Positions 35,382 to 44,438 of a stretch of DNA of 64,000 nt are shown here, piece after piece. This DNA comes from G965230065 sp965230065 (GTDB lineage Bacteria > Bacteroidota > Bacteroidia > Cytophagales > Cyclobacteriaceae), in contig OZ245942.1 of NCBI GenBank assembly GCA_965230065.1, positions 5,084,001 to 5,148,000 on the forward strand. The letters run 5' to 3'. The notes beneath the pieces were generated by a model, which saw only the letters and a list, made by a program, of their open reading frames with translations, made no database searches and had not been told where the DNA came from. Positions within the stretch are counted from its first letter, which is position 1; every line of letters starts with the position of its first letter. The position numbers and the translations under genes were made by a program.

Positions 35382-38300
35382 ATGGATAATTTGTTTTTTG
35401 AAAAACCCATCCTGAACTCTCCTTATGAATATCCTAACCGGCATTGGGAATTGGATGAACAGGGGCAACCTACACAGAGAATTATTGAAAAGCGCCGCCG
35501 GGCAGAATTTGTTACGCCTATTCCGAAGCCAAAAAAACGAAAGAAAGCAGTAGCTAACCAGCAGGAACTTGATCTTACGGTGCAAGGGCTTTCCTCAGAG
35601 AAAGTAAAGTATGATCCTAATTCGGTGATTAATGCGGTGCGGGCTGAGGTAGACAAGTGGCGGATTTTTCCGGAGCATGCCTGGAAGGTAACGCCGGAAA
35701 CGGCACGACTGCTTAAACACTGGAGACACCACGCATTCAGTAGTATGCGCCCGTTTTTTTGCCAGGTGGAGGCGGTGGAAACAGCTATCTGGCTGACAGA
35801 AGTGGCTCCCGGTGCAGGAAAGGTGGGGCAGGGTTTTTTAGATCATTTGGCGGGAGCCAACCAGGAGGCAAACCCGGAACTGATGCGGTTGGCATTAAAA
35901 CTGGCAACCGGGGCAGGTAAAACAACAGTAATGGCGATGCTGATTGCCTGGCAAACGATCAATGCCATTCGCCGACCGGGTAGTAAGCGGTTTACGCGTG
36001 GGTTTTTGATCGTAACGCCCGGGCTTACGATTAAGGACCGATTGCGGGTGCTTAAGCCTAATGACCCGGAAAACTATTATTCTACCCGTGAGCTCATACC
36101 GAATGATATGATAGATGAGGTGAAGCGGGCCAAAATAGTGATTACCAATTACCATGCTTTTAAGCTTCGGGAAAAGTTGAACCTCTCGAAAGGAAACCGC
36201 TCGTTATTACAAGGCAGGGGGCCTGAACTAAAGACTCTTGAAACCGAAGGTGAGATGATTAAGAGGGTGATGTCCGAATTAATGAGTATGAATAATATCA
36301 TGGTACTTAATGATGAGGCACATCACTGTTACCGGGAAAAACCGGAAAGCCATGAGGTGGATGAACTGAAAGGGGATGATAAAGATGAAGCCAAGAAGAA
36401 TAACGAAGCGGCCCGGCTTTGGATTTCGGGGCTGGAAATAGTGAAGCGGAAACTGGGCATTAACCGGGTGATGGACTTATCGGCTACGCCTTTCTTTTTG
36501 CGTGGGTCGGGTTATGCGGAAGGTACTTTGTTTCACTGGACAATGAGTGACTTTTCGCTGATGGATGCTATCGAGTGTGGTATTGTGAAGCTGCCCCGTG
36601 TGCCTGTGGCAGATAATATACCGGGTGGGGATATGCCCAAGTTCCGCAACCTTTGGGAACACATTGGTAAGAAGATGCCTAAAAAGGGACGTGGCAAGGC
36701 TGCTAACCTGGATCCGCTCAGCCTGCCTGTTGAATTGCAAACAGCCCTGGAAGCCCTTTATGGGCATTATAATACGACTTTTCAACTCTGGAAGGATGAA
36801 GGTATCTCTGTACCTCCATGTTTCATCATTGTATGTAATAATACCTCAACCTCTAAACTGGTGTATGACTACATTTCCGGGTTTCACCGTGAACATGAGG
36901 ATGGATCAGTTACGCTTGAAAATGGCCGCCTTCCGTTGTTCCGCAATTTTGATGAACATGGCAACCCACTGGGGCGCCCACATACGCTATTGATTGACAG
37001 TGAACAATTGGAATCGGGGGATGCATTGGATAACAAGTTCCGGAAGATGGCGTCAGATGAAATTGAGCGTTTCCGCCGTGAAATAATTGAGAGAGGTGAC
37101 CACAAGCAGGCTGAGAATATTACCGATCAGGATTTGCTGCGGGAGGTAATGAATACGGTAGGTAAACAAGGACGGCTTGGTGAATCTATAAGGTGTGTGG
37201 TATCGGTTTCTATGCTTACGGAAGGATGGGATGCCAATACGGTAACGCATGTGCTGGGCGTACGGGCCTTTGGTACGCAGTTGCTTTGTGAGCAGGTGAT
37301 TGGCAGGGCACTGCGTCGGCAATCTTATGATACGAATGAAGAAGGGCTTTTTAATGTGGAGTATGCCGATGTATTGGGGATTCCTTTTGACTTTACGGCA
37401 AAACCTGTGATTGCACCTCCGCAGAAGCCAAGGAATACAATTCAGGTAAAAGCAGTAAGCCCGGAGCGGGACCCTCTTGAGATTAAATTTCCCCGCATTG
37501 AGGGCTACCGGGTGGAATTGCCTGAAGAAAAGCTGAGTGCTGAGTTTACCGATGATTCGGTGCTGGAACTGACGCCCGAGGTAGTTGGCCCATCCATCAC
37601 CAGAAACTCGGGCATTATAGGGGAAGGTATTGATTTAAACCTGGAACATCTGGAAGATACGAGGCGATCTACGTTGATTATTCATTTGACGAAGCGGTTG
37701 CTGTATACCAAATGGCGTGACCCGGGGGAAGAAGCTAAGCTGCATTTGTTTGGGAAGCTGAAAAGGATTGTGAAGCAATGGCTGGAACAATGCCTGGTGT
37801 GCAAAGGGGGTACTTACCCGGCACAGCTTATGTACCAGGAACTGGCAGATATGGCTTGTGAGCGCATTACCGCAGGCATTACCCGGTCTATGGTGGACGA
37901 GCGACCGATCAAAGCAGTGCCCGACCCTTTTAATCCGGTGGGCTCAACGGTGCATGTAAATTTTAATACTTCTAACCCCCACCGTTGGGAGACGGATTCA
38001 AGGCGGTGCCATATTAACTGGGTGGTGCTGGATAGTGACTGGGAGGCTGAGTTTTGCCGGGTGGTGGAGTCGCACCCTGCCGTGATGGCGTATGTGAAGA
38101 ACCATAACCTGGGGTTTGAGGTGCCTTACCGCATGGGTTCTGAGAAAAGGAAGTATCTGCCTGATTTTATTGTGCTGATTGATGATGGGCAGGAAGACCC
38201 GCTGCATTTGGTGGTGGAGATTAAGGGGTACCGGCGGGAAGATGCGAAGGTGAAGAAGGAGACGATGGAGACATATTGGGTTCCTGGGGTGAATAATCTG

Positions 38301-38417
38301 AAGCAGTATGGGCGGTGGGCGTTTGCGGAGTTTACGGATGTGTATGGGATGGAGGCTGATTTTAAGGCGAAGCTGGATGAGGAGTTGGGGAAGATTATAA
38401 GTGCTGTTACTGGTTAA
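35382..38417 (+). CDS. Type III-like restriction endonuclease, large helicase-nuclease subunit (BPTD_3080-like)
   Basis: A 1011-residue SF2 helicase plus nuclease. Walker A LATGAGKTT at residues 174-182, DEAH at 311-314, DLSATPFFLRGSG as the SAT motif, SMLTEGWDANTVTHVLGVRAFGTQLLCEQVIGRALRR as motifs V-VI. The C-terminal PD-(D/E)xK nuclease is at about residues 924-947 (YLPDFIVLID then VVEIKG). This is the layout of type III Res subunits of the BPTD_3080 type. It would translocate on and cut DNA lacking the partner methylation. The methyltransferase follows after a 166-base gap containing a palindrome. Confidence 0.92.
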   Translation: MDNLFFEKPILNSPYEYPNRHWELDEQGQPTQRIIEKRRRAEFVTPIPKPKKRKKAVANQQELDLTVQGLSSEKVKYDPNSVINAVRAEVDKWRIFPEHAWKVTPETARLLKHWRHHAFSSMRPFFCQVEAVETAIWLTEVAPGAGKVGQGFLDHLAGANQEANPELMRLALKLATGAGKTTVMAMLIAWQTINAIRRPGSKRFTRGFLIVTPGLTIKDRLRVLKPNDPENYYSTRELIPNDMIDEVKRAKIVITNYHAFKLREKLNLSKGNRSLLQGRGPELKTLETEGEMIKRVMSELMSMNNIMVLNDEAHHCYREKPESHEVDELKGDDKDEAKKNNEAARLWISGLEIVKRKLGINRVMDLSATPFFLRGSGYAEGTLFHWTMSDFSLMDAIECGIVKLPRVPVADNIPGGDMPKFRNLWEHIGKKMPKKGRGKAANLDPLSLPVELQTALEALYGHYNTTFQLWKDEGISVPPCFIIVCNNTSTSKLVYDYISGFHREHEDGSVTLENGRLPLFRNFDEHGNPLGRPHTLLIDSEQLESGDALDNKFRKMASDEIERFRREIIERGDHKQAENITDQDLLREVMNTVGKQGRLGESIRCVVSVSMLTEGWDANTVTHVLGVRAFGTQLLCEQVIGRALRRQSYDTNEEGLFNVEYADVLGIPFDFTAKPVIAPPQKPRNTIQVKAVSPERDPLEIKFPRIEGYRVELPEEKLSAEFTDDSVLELTPEVVGPSITRNSGIIGEGIDLNLEHLEDTRRSTLIIHLTKRLLYTKWRDPGEEAKLHLFGKLKRIVKQWLEQCLVCKGGTYPAQLMYQELADMACERITAGITRSMVDERPIKAVPDPFNPVGSTVHVNFNTSNPHRWETDSRRCHINWVVLDSDWEAEFCRVVESHPAVMAYVKNHNLGFEVPYRMGSEKRKYLPDFIVLIDDGQEDPLHLVVEIKGYRREDAKVKKETMETYWVPGVNNLKQYGRWAFAEFTDVYGMEADFKAKLDEELGKIISAVTG

Positions 38418-38438
38418 AGCTTATCCGGACACCTTTTC

Positions 38439-38518
38439 TCCAATGTCATGCTGACCGAAGGGAAGCATCTTGTCTCGGTCGGGACAAGATGCCTCGTTCC
38501 TCGGCATGACAAGTTGGA
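38439..38518. repeat. Long imperfect palindrome between restriction and methyltransferase genes
   Basis: Outer arms TCCAATGTCATGC and GCATGACAAGTTGGA pair with a small bulge; the inner arms GCATCTTGTC and GACAAGATGC pair perfectly around TCGGTCGG. The whole folds as an 80-base hairpin. This motif (TGTCATGC-TGA-CGAAGG-AGCATCT) resembles widespread REP-like repeats. In this gap it could weaken read-through from the nuclease into the methyltransferase gene. Confidence 0.75.
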
Positions 38519-38583
38519 GGAAAAGGAAGTTCCCAGATAGGGTTCATTGATACAACCAGACATACAATTGTATAAAGAATATT

Positions 38584-41391
38584 ATGACTAAGAAGAAAAA
38601 GACACCTACCTTAAAAACGGTGGAAACCCTAAAACATGAGGACGCATCGCGGAAGAATATTCCTACGGCGGAGTACCAGTCGGTGATGGGGCAGGAGGAG
38701 CGGAGTGCGGTGAGGGTAGCGTATGAGCGGAGGAACCGGGATTTGGACCCCCAACTGGTGTGGAGGGGGAAAGACCAGCAGGATTGGTCGGATTTGGTGG
38801 TGCAGGCGCCGCCGCTGTATATACAGGAGAAGATACACCCGAAGGTGCTGATAGACGACCTGCGGAGGCAGACGGAAAAGGATGAGAAAAGTAAGGTGGA
38901 ACAACTGGATATGTTCAGCGACTTTAACGGGTTGCCTGATGAAAATGCCAGGACAGAGTTTTACCAGCACGATGCCAACTGGACCAACCGGATGATTTTG
39001 GGCGATGGCCTGCAGGTGATGGCCTCCCTGGCGGAGCGGGAAGGGCTGCGGGGAAAGGTGCAGTGCATTTATATTGACCCGCCTTATGGTATCAAGTTCA
39101 ATTCCAATTTTCAGTGGAGTACCACCAGCCGGGATGTGAAGGATGGGAAAGCGGAACACATTACCCGGGAACCAGAGCAGGTGAAGGCATTCCGGGATAC
39201 CTGGCGGGATGGGATTCATTCGTATTTGACGTATTTGCGTGACCGTTTGACGGTGGCGAGGGATTTATTGACGGATAGCGGTTCTGTTTTCGTGCAGATT
39301 GGGGATGAGAATGTGCATAGGGTGAGGGCTTTGATGGATGAGGTGTTTGGGGAAGAGAATTTTATTAGTGAGATCATTATTACAAAAACTGGAAGCCAAA
39401 CCGGAAACCTTATTGGCAATATTACTGATATGGTTATTTGGTACTCAAGAGATAGTAAAAGTGTGAAATATCGACAACAATTTAAGGACCGTGATTATCG
39501 AGAAGAAGATGACTTTTCACCAGATCCAATTAAATCCTCTGGCAATTCATCAGGAGAAGTTCTTTTCAGTTTCAATGGGAAAATTTTTAGTTCTGGTTTT
39601 AATGACCATTGGAAAACAGATTTGTTTGGAATGGAAAGAATTAAAAAAGCTGATAGAGTTGTTCGTTTGAAGAATTCTATTCGTTATAAAAGATTTTATC
39701 AAGATTATCCCGTAATGGCGATTTCTAATGTATGGACAGATATTGGCGGTGCTTCAAATATGGTTTATGTAGTTCAGACTTCTACCCGAACAATTGAAAG
39801 ATTGCTATTATTAACAACTGACCCCGGCGACCTCGTCCTCGATCCCACCTGTGGCTCTGGCACTACGGCTTATGTGGCTGAGCAATGGGGCCGACGTTGG
39901 ATTACCATTGATACCTCCCGGGTGGCGCTGGCTTTGGCCCGGGCGCGGTTGATGGGGGCAAGGTATCCTTACTACCTGCTGGCCGATAGCCGGGATGGGC
40001 AGTTGAAGGAGGCTGAAATTACGCAAACGGCCCCTTCCGAAGCGCCTACCTATAACAAGATAAATCATGGGTTTGTGTATGAGCGGGTGCCGCACATTAC
40101 CCTCAAGTCTATCGCCAACAATGCGGAGATTGATGTGATTTATGAGAAGTGGCAGCCTAAGGTGGTGCAGGCATTGGCTGATTTGAATGCTGCGCTGAAA
40201 GGGCATAGTACCCCATTTAAAGTAACTACCGGAGGCAGGGAAGGGAAAATGGTTGATTTTACGGGCAGCGGCACGGCACAAATGCCATCGGGAGAGGAGG
40301 CGCCTGCCCATGCGTTGCTGGAATGGGAAGTGCCCCGGGAGAAACCGGGTGACTGGCCTGAAAGTACGCAGCCTTTGCTGGAAGCCTTCTGGAAGGCCCG
40401 CATCGCCCGTCAGCAAGAAATTGATGCCTCCATTGCCGCCAAAGCCGATCAGGAATTTTTGTATGACAAGCCGTATGAAGACAAGAAGAAAGTGCGGGTA
40501 GCCGGGCCTTTTACTGTAGAAAGCCTTTCGCCCCACCGGGTAATCGGCCTGGATGAAAATGACGAACTGCTGGACGGCAGCGAGGAAGGGAAAGAAGGGT
40601 ATGGAGAGGAATACAGTTTTACGCAGATGATCCTGGAAAACCTGAGAACGGCGGGAGTGCAGCAGGCGCATAAAGAAGACAAAATCAATTTCACATCCCT
40701 TACGCCCTGGCCGGGAGACCTGGTGTGTGCAGAGGGGCGGTATGTGGTAGGGGAAGTAGAAAACGGTACGGAAAAGCGGGCGGCGATTTTCATCGGGCCT
40801 GAGTTTGGCACGGTTTCCCGTCCCGATCTGGTTGCCGCTGCCCGTGAGGCCGGGGATGGAGGGTTTGATGTACTCATCACCTGTGCTTTTAACTATGACG
40901 CGCACTCCACAGAGTTCAGCAAACTAGGCCGCATTCCGGTACTCAAAGCCCGCATGAATGCGGACCTGCACATGGGCGATGACCTGAAGAACACAGGGCA
41001 GGGCAACCTTTTCGTTATTTTCGGTGAGCCGGATGTTGATATACTGGAGGCGGAAGAGGATCAGGTTCAGGTGAAGATTAACGGGGTAGATGTATTCCAT
41101 CCCAACAGCGGAGAAGTGCGGAGTGATGGGGCGGAAGGCATTGCCTGCTGGTTTATTGATACGGATTATAACGAAGAAGGCTTTTTCGTACGGCATGCTT
41201 ACTTCCTGGGGGCGAATGATCCTTATAAGTCTTTGAAGACTACGCTCAAGGCTGAGATCAACCAGGAAGCCTGGGAGACGTTGCACAGCGATGTATCGCG
41301 TCCGTTTGATAAGCCTGCATCGGGGAGGATTGCGGTGAAGGTGATCAATCATTTGGGGGATGAGGTGATGAAGGTGTTTAGGGTAAGTTGA
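38584..41391 (+). CDS. Adenine-specific DNA methyltransferase, type III Mod-like (beta group)
   Basis: A 935-residue N6-adenine methyltransferase. Motif IV IDPPYGIKFN (Asp165) precedes the recognition region, and motif I DPTCGSGTT (from Asp420) follows it: the DPPY-TRD-FGG order of beta-group Mod enzymes. The long C-terminal region (about 480-935) is shared with methyltransferases that partner BPTD_3080-like nucleases. The central segment, bases about 39360-39830, is far more AT-rich than the flanks (32% GC at 39421-39480 against 65% at 39901-39960, counted by hand). This suggests a swapped target-recognition domain. Confidence 0.92.
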   Translation: MTKKKKTPTLKTVETLKHEDASRKNIPTAEYQSVMGQEERSAVRVAYERRNRDLDPQLVWRGKDQQDWSDLVVQAPPLYIQEKIHPKVLIDDLRRQTEKDEKSKVEQLDMFSDFNGLPDENARTEFYQHDANWTNRMILGDGLQVMASLAEREGLRGKVQCIYIDPPYGIKFNSNFQWSTTSRDVKDGKAEHITREPEQVKAFRDTWRDGIHSYLTYLRDRLTVARDLLTDSGSVFVQIGDENVHRVRALMDEVFGEENFISEIIITKTGSQTGNLIGNITDMVIWYSRDSKSVKYRQQFKDRDYREEDDFSPDPIKSSGNSSGEVLFSFNGKIFSSGFNDHWKTDLFGMERIKKADRVVRLKNSIRYKRFYQDYPVMAISNVWTDIGGASNMVYVVQTSTRTIERLLLLTTDPGDLVLDPTCGSGTTAYVAEQWGRRWITIDTSRVALALARARLMGARYPYYLLADSRDGQLKEAEITQTAPSEAPTYNKINHGFVYERVPHITLKSIANNAEIDVIYEKWQPKVVQALADLNAALKGHSTPFKVTTGGREGKMVDFTGSGTAQMPSGEEAPAHALLEWEVPREKPGDWPESTQPLLEAFWKARIARQQEIDASIAAKADQEFLYDKPYEDKKKVRVAGPFTVESLSPHRVIGLDENDELLDGSEEGKEGYGEEYSFTQMILENLRTAGVQQAHKEDKINFTSLTPWPGDLVCAEGRYVVGEVENGTEKRAAIFIGPEFGTVSRPDLVAAAREAGDGGFDVLITCAFNYDAHSTEFSKLGRIPVLKARMNADLHMGDDLKNTGQGNLFVIFGEPDVDILEAEEDQVQVKINGVDVFHPNSGEVRSDGAEGIACWFIDTDYNEEGFFVRHAYFLGANDPYKSLKTTLKAEINQEAWETLHSDVSRPFDKPASGRIAVKVINHLGDEVMKVFRVS

Positions 41392-41410
41392 GCTTTATAA
41401 AAATAAAAAA

Positions 41411-41520
41411 TTACGTCTTGCCGGATGAGAGAAACGAATTCCGGCATCTCCTGCATAGAAGCGGGAGGCCCAATTCCATTGCGGCCAGCATTCGCTGCGC
41501 TCATCCGGGGATACGTTTAT
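41411..41520. repeat. Dispersed palindromic repeat, family B, between methyltransferase and helicase genes
   Basis: Ends TTACGTCTTGCCGGATGAG and CTCATCCGGGGATACG are imperfect inverted copies. The interior has AACGAATTCCGGCATCTCCTGCATAGAAGCG and GCATTCGCTGCGCTCATCCGG. The element at 44155-44280 shares the CTTGCCG, GGCATCTCCTGC-TAGAAGCG and ATTCGCT..TCATCCGGGGA segments. Reversed, its right end matches the TCTCCCCGG/GAGCG/AGCGAAT modules at 34815 and 34951. It leaves no room for another gene in this 146-base gap. Confidence 0.75.
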
Positions 41521-41537
41521 TTTATTAATATCAAAAA

Positions 41538-43607
41538 ATGGAATTCAGGATAGCAGATACTTTTACGGATAGCCTGGACAAGCTAAGAGGAGATGAGCAG
41601 AAGGCAGTAAAGACCACTGCTTTTGATTTGCAGATGAACCCGGCGAACCCGGGCATGCAGTTTCACAGGATTGACCGTTCCAAAGACCCCAACTTCTGGT
41701 CGGTGCGGGTCAATCTGGATATTCGGTTGATTGTACACAAAACCGCGGCAAGCATGCTGCTTTGTTATGTCGGGCATCATGACAAAGCCTACCAGTGGGC
41801 AGAGCGGCGGAGACTGGAAACCCATCCGAAAACGGGGGCAGCCCAGTTGGTAGAGGTGCGGGAAACGGTGAAAGAAATTGTAATTCCAACGTATGTTGAA
41901 GAAGAACAAACCCGGCAGCTTCCATTACTATTTGAATATCTTACTGAAGAAGAACTCCTCAGCTACGGCATTCCCGCAGACTGGGTAGAGGATGTACAAA
42001 AGGTAACAGAAGACACTTTATTTGACATCACGCCACATCTGCCCCAGGAAGCTGCTGAAGCCTTGCTTGACCTGGCCACCGGTAAAACACCGGTAGTTGC
42101 TGAAGAGGCTCCGGTTGATGCCGATCCATTTGAACACCCGGATGCGCAGCGTCGCTTCCGGGTAATGAACAATGTAGAGGAACTGACGCGGGCTTTGGAG
42201 TATCCCTGGGAAAAATGGACGTTGTTTCTGCATCCGGAGCAGCGCAAGCTTGTGCATAAAAATTATAATGGGCCGGTACGGATTGCCGGTTCAGCAGGCA
42301 CCGGAAAAACCATTGTAGCCTTACACCGGGCAGTATACCTCGCCCGTACTCAGCCGGATGCCCGTGTGCTATTGACCACCTTTTCGGACACCTTAGCCAA
42401 TGCCTTGCACTCAAAGCTGAAACGGCTAATTAGCAATGAACCCCGGATTGCCGAGCGGTTGGAAGTATATGCCATCAATACGATTGGAAGAAGGTTATAT
42501 GATATGCAGTTAGGTAAGGTAAACCTTGTTGCAGAAGATCAATTGAAAGATATACTGAAAGAAGCAAGCAGTGAGGTAAAGGATCATCATTTTACGCCTC
42601 AATTCCTGATGATGGAGTGGAAAGATGTAGTAGATGCCTGGCAGTTGCATAGCTGGGAAGCGTACAAGGATGTGTTGAGGCTTGGGCGCAAAACCCGGCT
42701 TCCTGAAAACCAGCGTTTGGTACTCTGGGCTATTTTTGAAAAAGTACGTGAACTGATGGAGGAAAAAAAGTTGATGACCGTCTCGGATATGTTTCATCGG
42801 TTAGCCTCCTATCTGAGTACGCTCAAGCATTCTCCTTATGATTATGTGGTGGTGGATGAAGCCCAGGATGTGAGTGTTTCTCAATTGAAGTTTCTGTCGG
42901 CATTGGGTGGAGATAACAAGGAAAACCTCTTTTTCGCTGGTGACCTTGGGCAGCGTATCTTCCAAACACCCTTCTCCTGGAAAGCTTTGGGCGTTGACAT
43001 CCGGGGGAGGTCGTACACCTTAAGAATTAATTACCGTACATCGCACCAGATACGCTCCAAGGCAGACTTGCTGCTGGATGCTAAAATTGCCGATGTGGAT
43101 GGCATAGAAACAGAAAGAGGAAGTACTATCTCCGTCTTTGATGGCCCTGAACCTGAGATTCAGGTGCTGGATTCGCAGGAAGAAGAAACCCAAACTGTGA
43201 GTGAGTGGATCAAGGGAAGAAATGAAGAAGGGGTACAACCCCATGAAATCGGTATTTTCGTCCGCTCAGAAGATGAAATTGAACGGGCGAAGCTGGCGGC
43301 TGAAGAAGCGGGGATGAATTATAAGGTATTGGATGAAAGAGTAGAAACTACGCATGGATACCTATCCATCAGTACCATGCACCTGGCAAAAGGGCTGGAG
43401 TTTCGTGCGGTGGTGGTAATGGCCTGTGATGACGAAATCATACCTCTACAGGAACGGGTGGAGAGGGTAGCTGATGAAGCAGATTTGCAGGAAGTTTATG
43501 ATACCGAGCGGCATCTGCTCTATGTAGCCTGCACCCGTGCCCGTGATTATCTTTTGGTGACCAGCACCGATCCGGCATCAGAGTTTTTGGATGATTTGGG
43601 GAGGTAG
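41538..43607 (+). CDS. UvrD-like superfamily 1 helicase with N-terminal RelE/ParE-like domain
   Basis: 689 residues. The first ~95 (FTDSLDKLRGDEQKAVKTT, HRIDRSKDPNFWSVRV, DIRLIVHKTAASMLLCYVGHHDKAYQWAERR) have the size, strand order and terminal His/Tyr pattern of RelE/ParE toxins. After an acidic linker comes the helicase: Walker A GSAGTGKT at 251-258, VVVDEAQDVS with DEAQD at 440-444, LRINYRTSHQIR as motif IV region, STMHLAKGLEFRAV as motif V and LLYVACTRARDYLLV as motif VI. It is the third gene of the restriction island. A nucleic-acid-sensing ATPase or anti-foreign-DNA role is inferred. Confidence 0.88.
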   Translation: MEFRIADTFTDSLDKLRGDEQKAVKTTAFDLQMNPANPGMQFHRIDRSKDPNFWSVRVNLDIRLIVHKTAASMLLCYVGHHDKAYQWAERRRLETHPKTGAAQLVEVRETVKEIVIPTYVEEEQTRQLPLLFEYLTEEELLSYGIPADWVEDVQKVTEDTLFDITPHLPQEAAEALLDLATGKTPVVAEEAPVDADPFEHPDAQRRFRVMNNVEELTRALEYPWEKWTLFLHPEQRKLVHKNYNGPVRIAGSAGTGKTIVALHRAVYLARTQPDARVLLTTFSDTLANALHSKLKRLISNEPRIAERLEVYAINTIGRRLYDMQLGKVNLVAEDQLKDILKEASSEVKDHHFTPQFLMMEWKDVVDAWQLHSWEAYKDVLRLGRKTRLPENQRLVLWAIFEKVRELMEEKKLMTVSDMFHRLASYLSTLKHSPYDYVVVDEAQDVSVSQLKFLSALGGDNKENLFFAGDLGQRIFQTPFSWKALGVDIRGRSYTLRINYRTSHQIRSKADLLLDAKIADVDGIETERGSTISVFDGPEPEIQVLDSQEEETQTVSEWIKGRNEEGVQPHEIGIFVRSEDEIERAKLAAEEAGMNYKVLDERVETTHGYLSISTMHLAKGLEFRAVVVMACDDEIIPLQERVERVADEADLQEVYDTERHLLYVACTRARDYLLVTSTDPASEFLDDLGR

Positions 43608-43812
43608 GAATGAATTGGGATCACCAGGTGCAGACTGAGGTCGTCCAGCACCAAATAGTGTGTAGTAAACAGAAGTAGGCTCCGATATGGGGAGAGTAAA
43701 GGGCAAAATAAAGTATTATTGAGTAAGCAGACGCATAGCATTCTGGTGTTCATTTTCAGTACAAGGCTGGAAGCCCTGCACGAGCTTAGATGTTTAATTA
43801 AGATATATCATC

Positions 43813-44091
43813 ATGGAAGAACCAAAAAAAACACATACATGTCCTATTTGTAAAACTACGCTAAAGGTGGTGCCCCGTTATCCAAATTACGTTTGCCGGG
43901 AATGTGCTGCCCGGGCTACGGATAAAGAGGGGCGCAAGCTGCGGTTTGGCAATGCCGGCCCAGACGGTGGCTTCATGGCAGCCTATGCCGATACCGACGC
44001 TATGTATAATAGCCATGATTGTTATATTGACGGCATCCCCTGTCATGCCGATGAGGCCAGGTTTGGAGGGATTGTAATTGAGGTGAAGTGA
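43813..44091 (+). CDS. Small zinc-ribbon protein of unknown function
   Basis: A 92-residue protein. Cys10 and Cys13 (CPIC) with Cys28 and Cys31 (CREC) form a zinc ribbon. A conserved-looking C-terminal part follows with CYIDGIPCHADEARFGGIVI (Cys70, Cys77). I recall this architecture as a widespread small hypothetical of Bacteroidota; no function is known. It follows the helicase by about 200 bases containing short GGCT/AGCC repeats, and may be unrelated to the restriction island. Confidence 0.65.
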   Translation: MEEPKKTHTCPICKTTLKVVPRYPNYVCRECAARATDKEGRKLRFGNAGPDGGFMAAYADTDAMYNSHDCYIDGIPCHADEARFGGIVIEVK

Positions 44092-44110
44092 GAGGTGGAG
44101 GATCATTTTC

Positions 44111-44330
44111 GGTACAGGGCTGGTAGGTACGAAGATTGAAGATTAATATTAAAATACCTGTCTTGCCGCATTTATTGCGGCCACCGTGGCGCGGCATCTC
44201 CTGCTTAGAAGCGAGAGACCCCGGAATTCGCGGCATCGGTCCCGGCGGGGAACCGCGTCCGAATTCGCTCATCCGGGGAAATGTACTCATATTATTAATT
44301 TTCAATACTCGGGGCTAGAAGCCCTGTACC
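44111..44330. repeat. Nested palindromic element (~220 bp), family C with family B core
   Basis: Perfect 11-bp terminal inverted repeats GGTACAGGGCT and AGCCCTGTACC bound the element. Inside are TAGGTACGAAGATTGAAGATTAATATT on the left and TTATTAATTTTCAATAC on the right, partly mirror images. The core matches the family B repeat at 41411. The same outer-to-inner design, with a different core, occurs at 46818-46977. It is MITE-like, without coding capacity. Confidence 0.75.
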
Positions 44331-44353
44331 AGGATTTTTAGGAAAGCAGGGTT

Positions 44354-44391
44354 AAAAAAAATCCAGCCTGTGTGCAAGCCGGATTTTTTTT
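44354..44391. terminator. Bidirectional intrinsic terminator
   Basis: An A-run, then AAATCC paired with GGATTT enclosing AGCC..AAGCC, then eight T residues. The AT-flanked symmetry gives a T-run on both strands. It lies between the plus-strand zinc-ribbon gene and the convergent minus-strand gene that ends at 44439. Confidence 0.7.
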
Positions 44392-44438
44392 ACAACAGGC
44401 TATACGCCCCTGGTGTTGCGCCTGTTTCACAGCATGAT

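Noticed and set aside
39811..40905. 364-residue minus-strand frame opposite the methyltransferase C-terminus
   Set aside because: The plus frame carries motif I and conserved C-terminal sequence; the minus frame arises from GC-rich codon bias.
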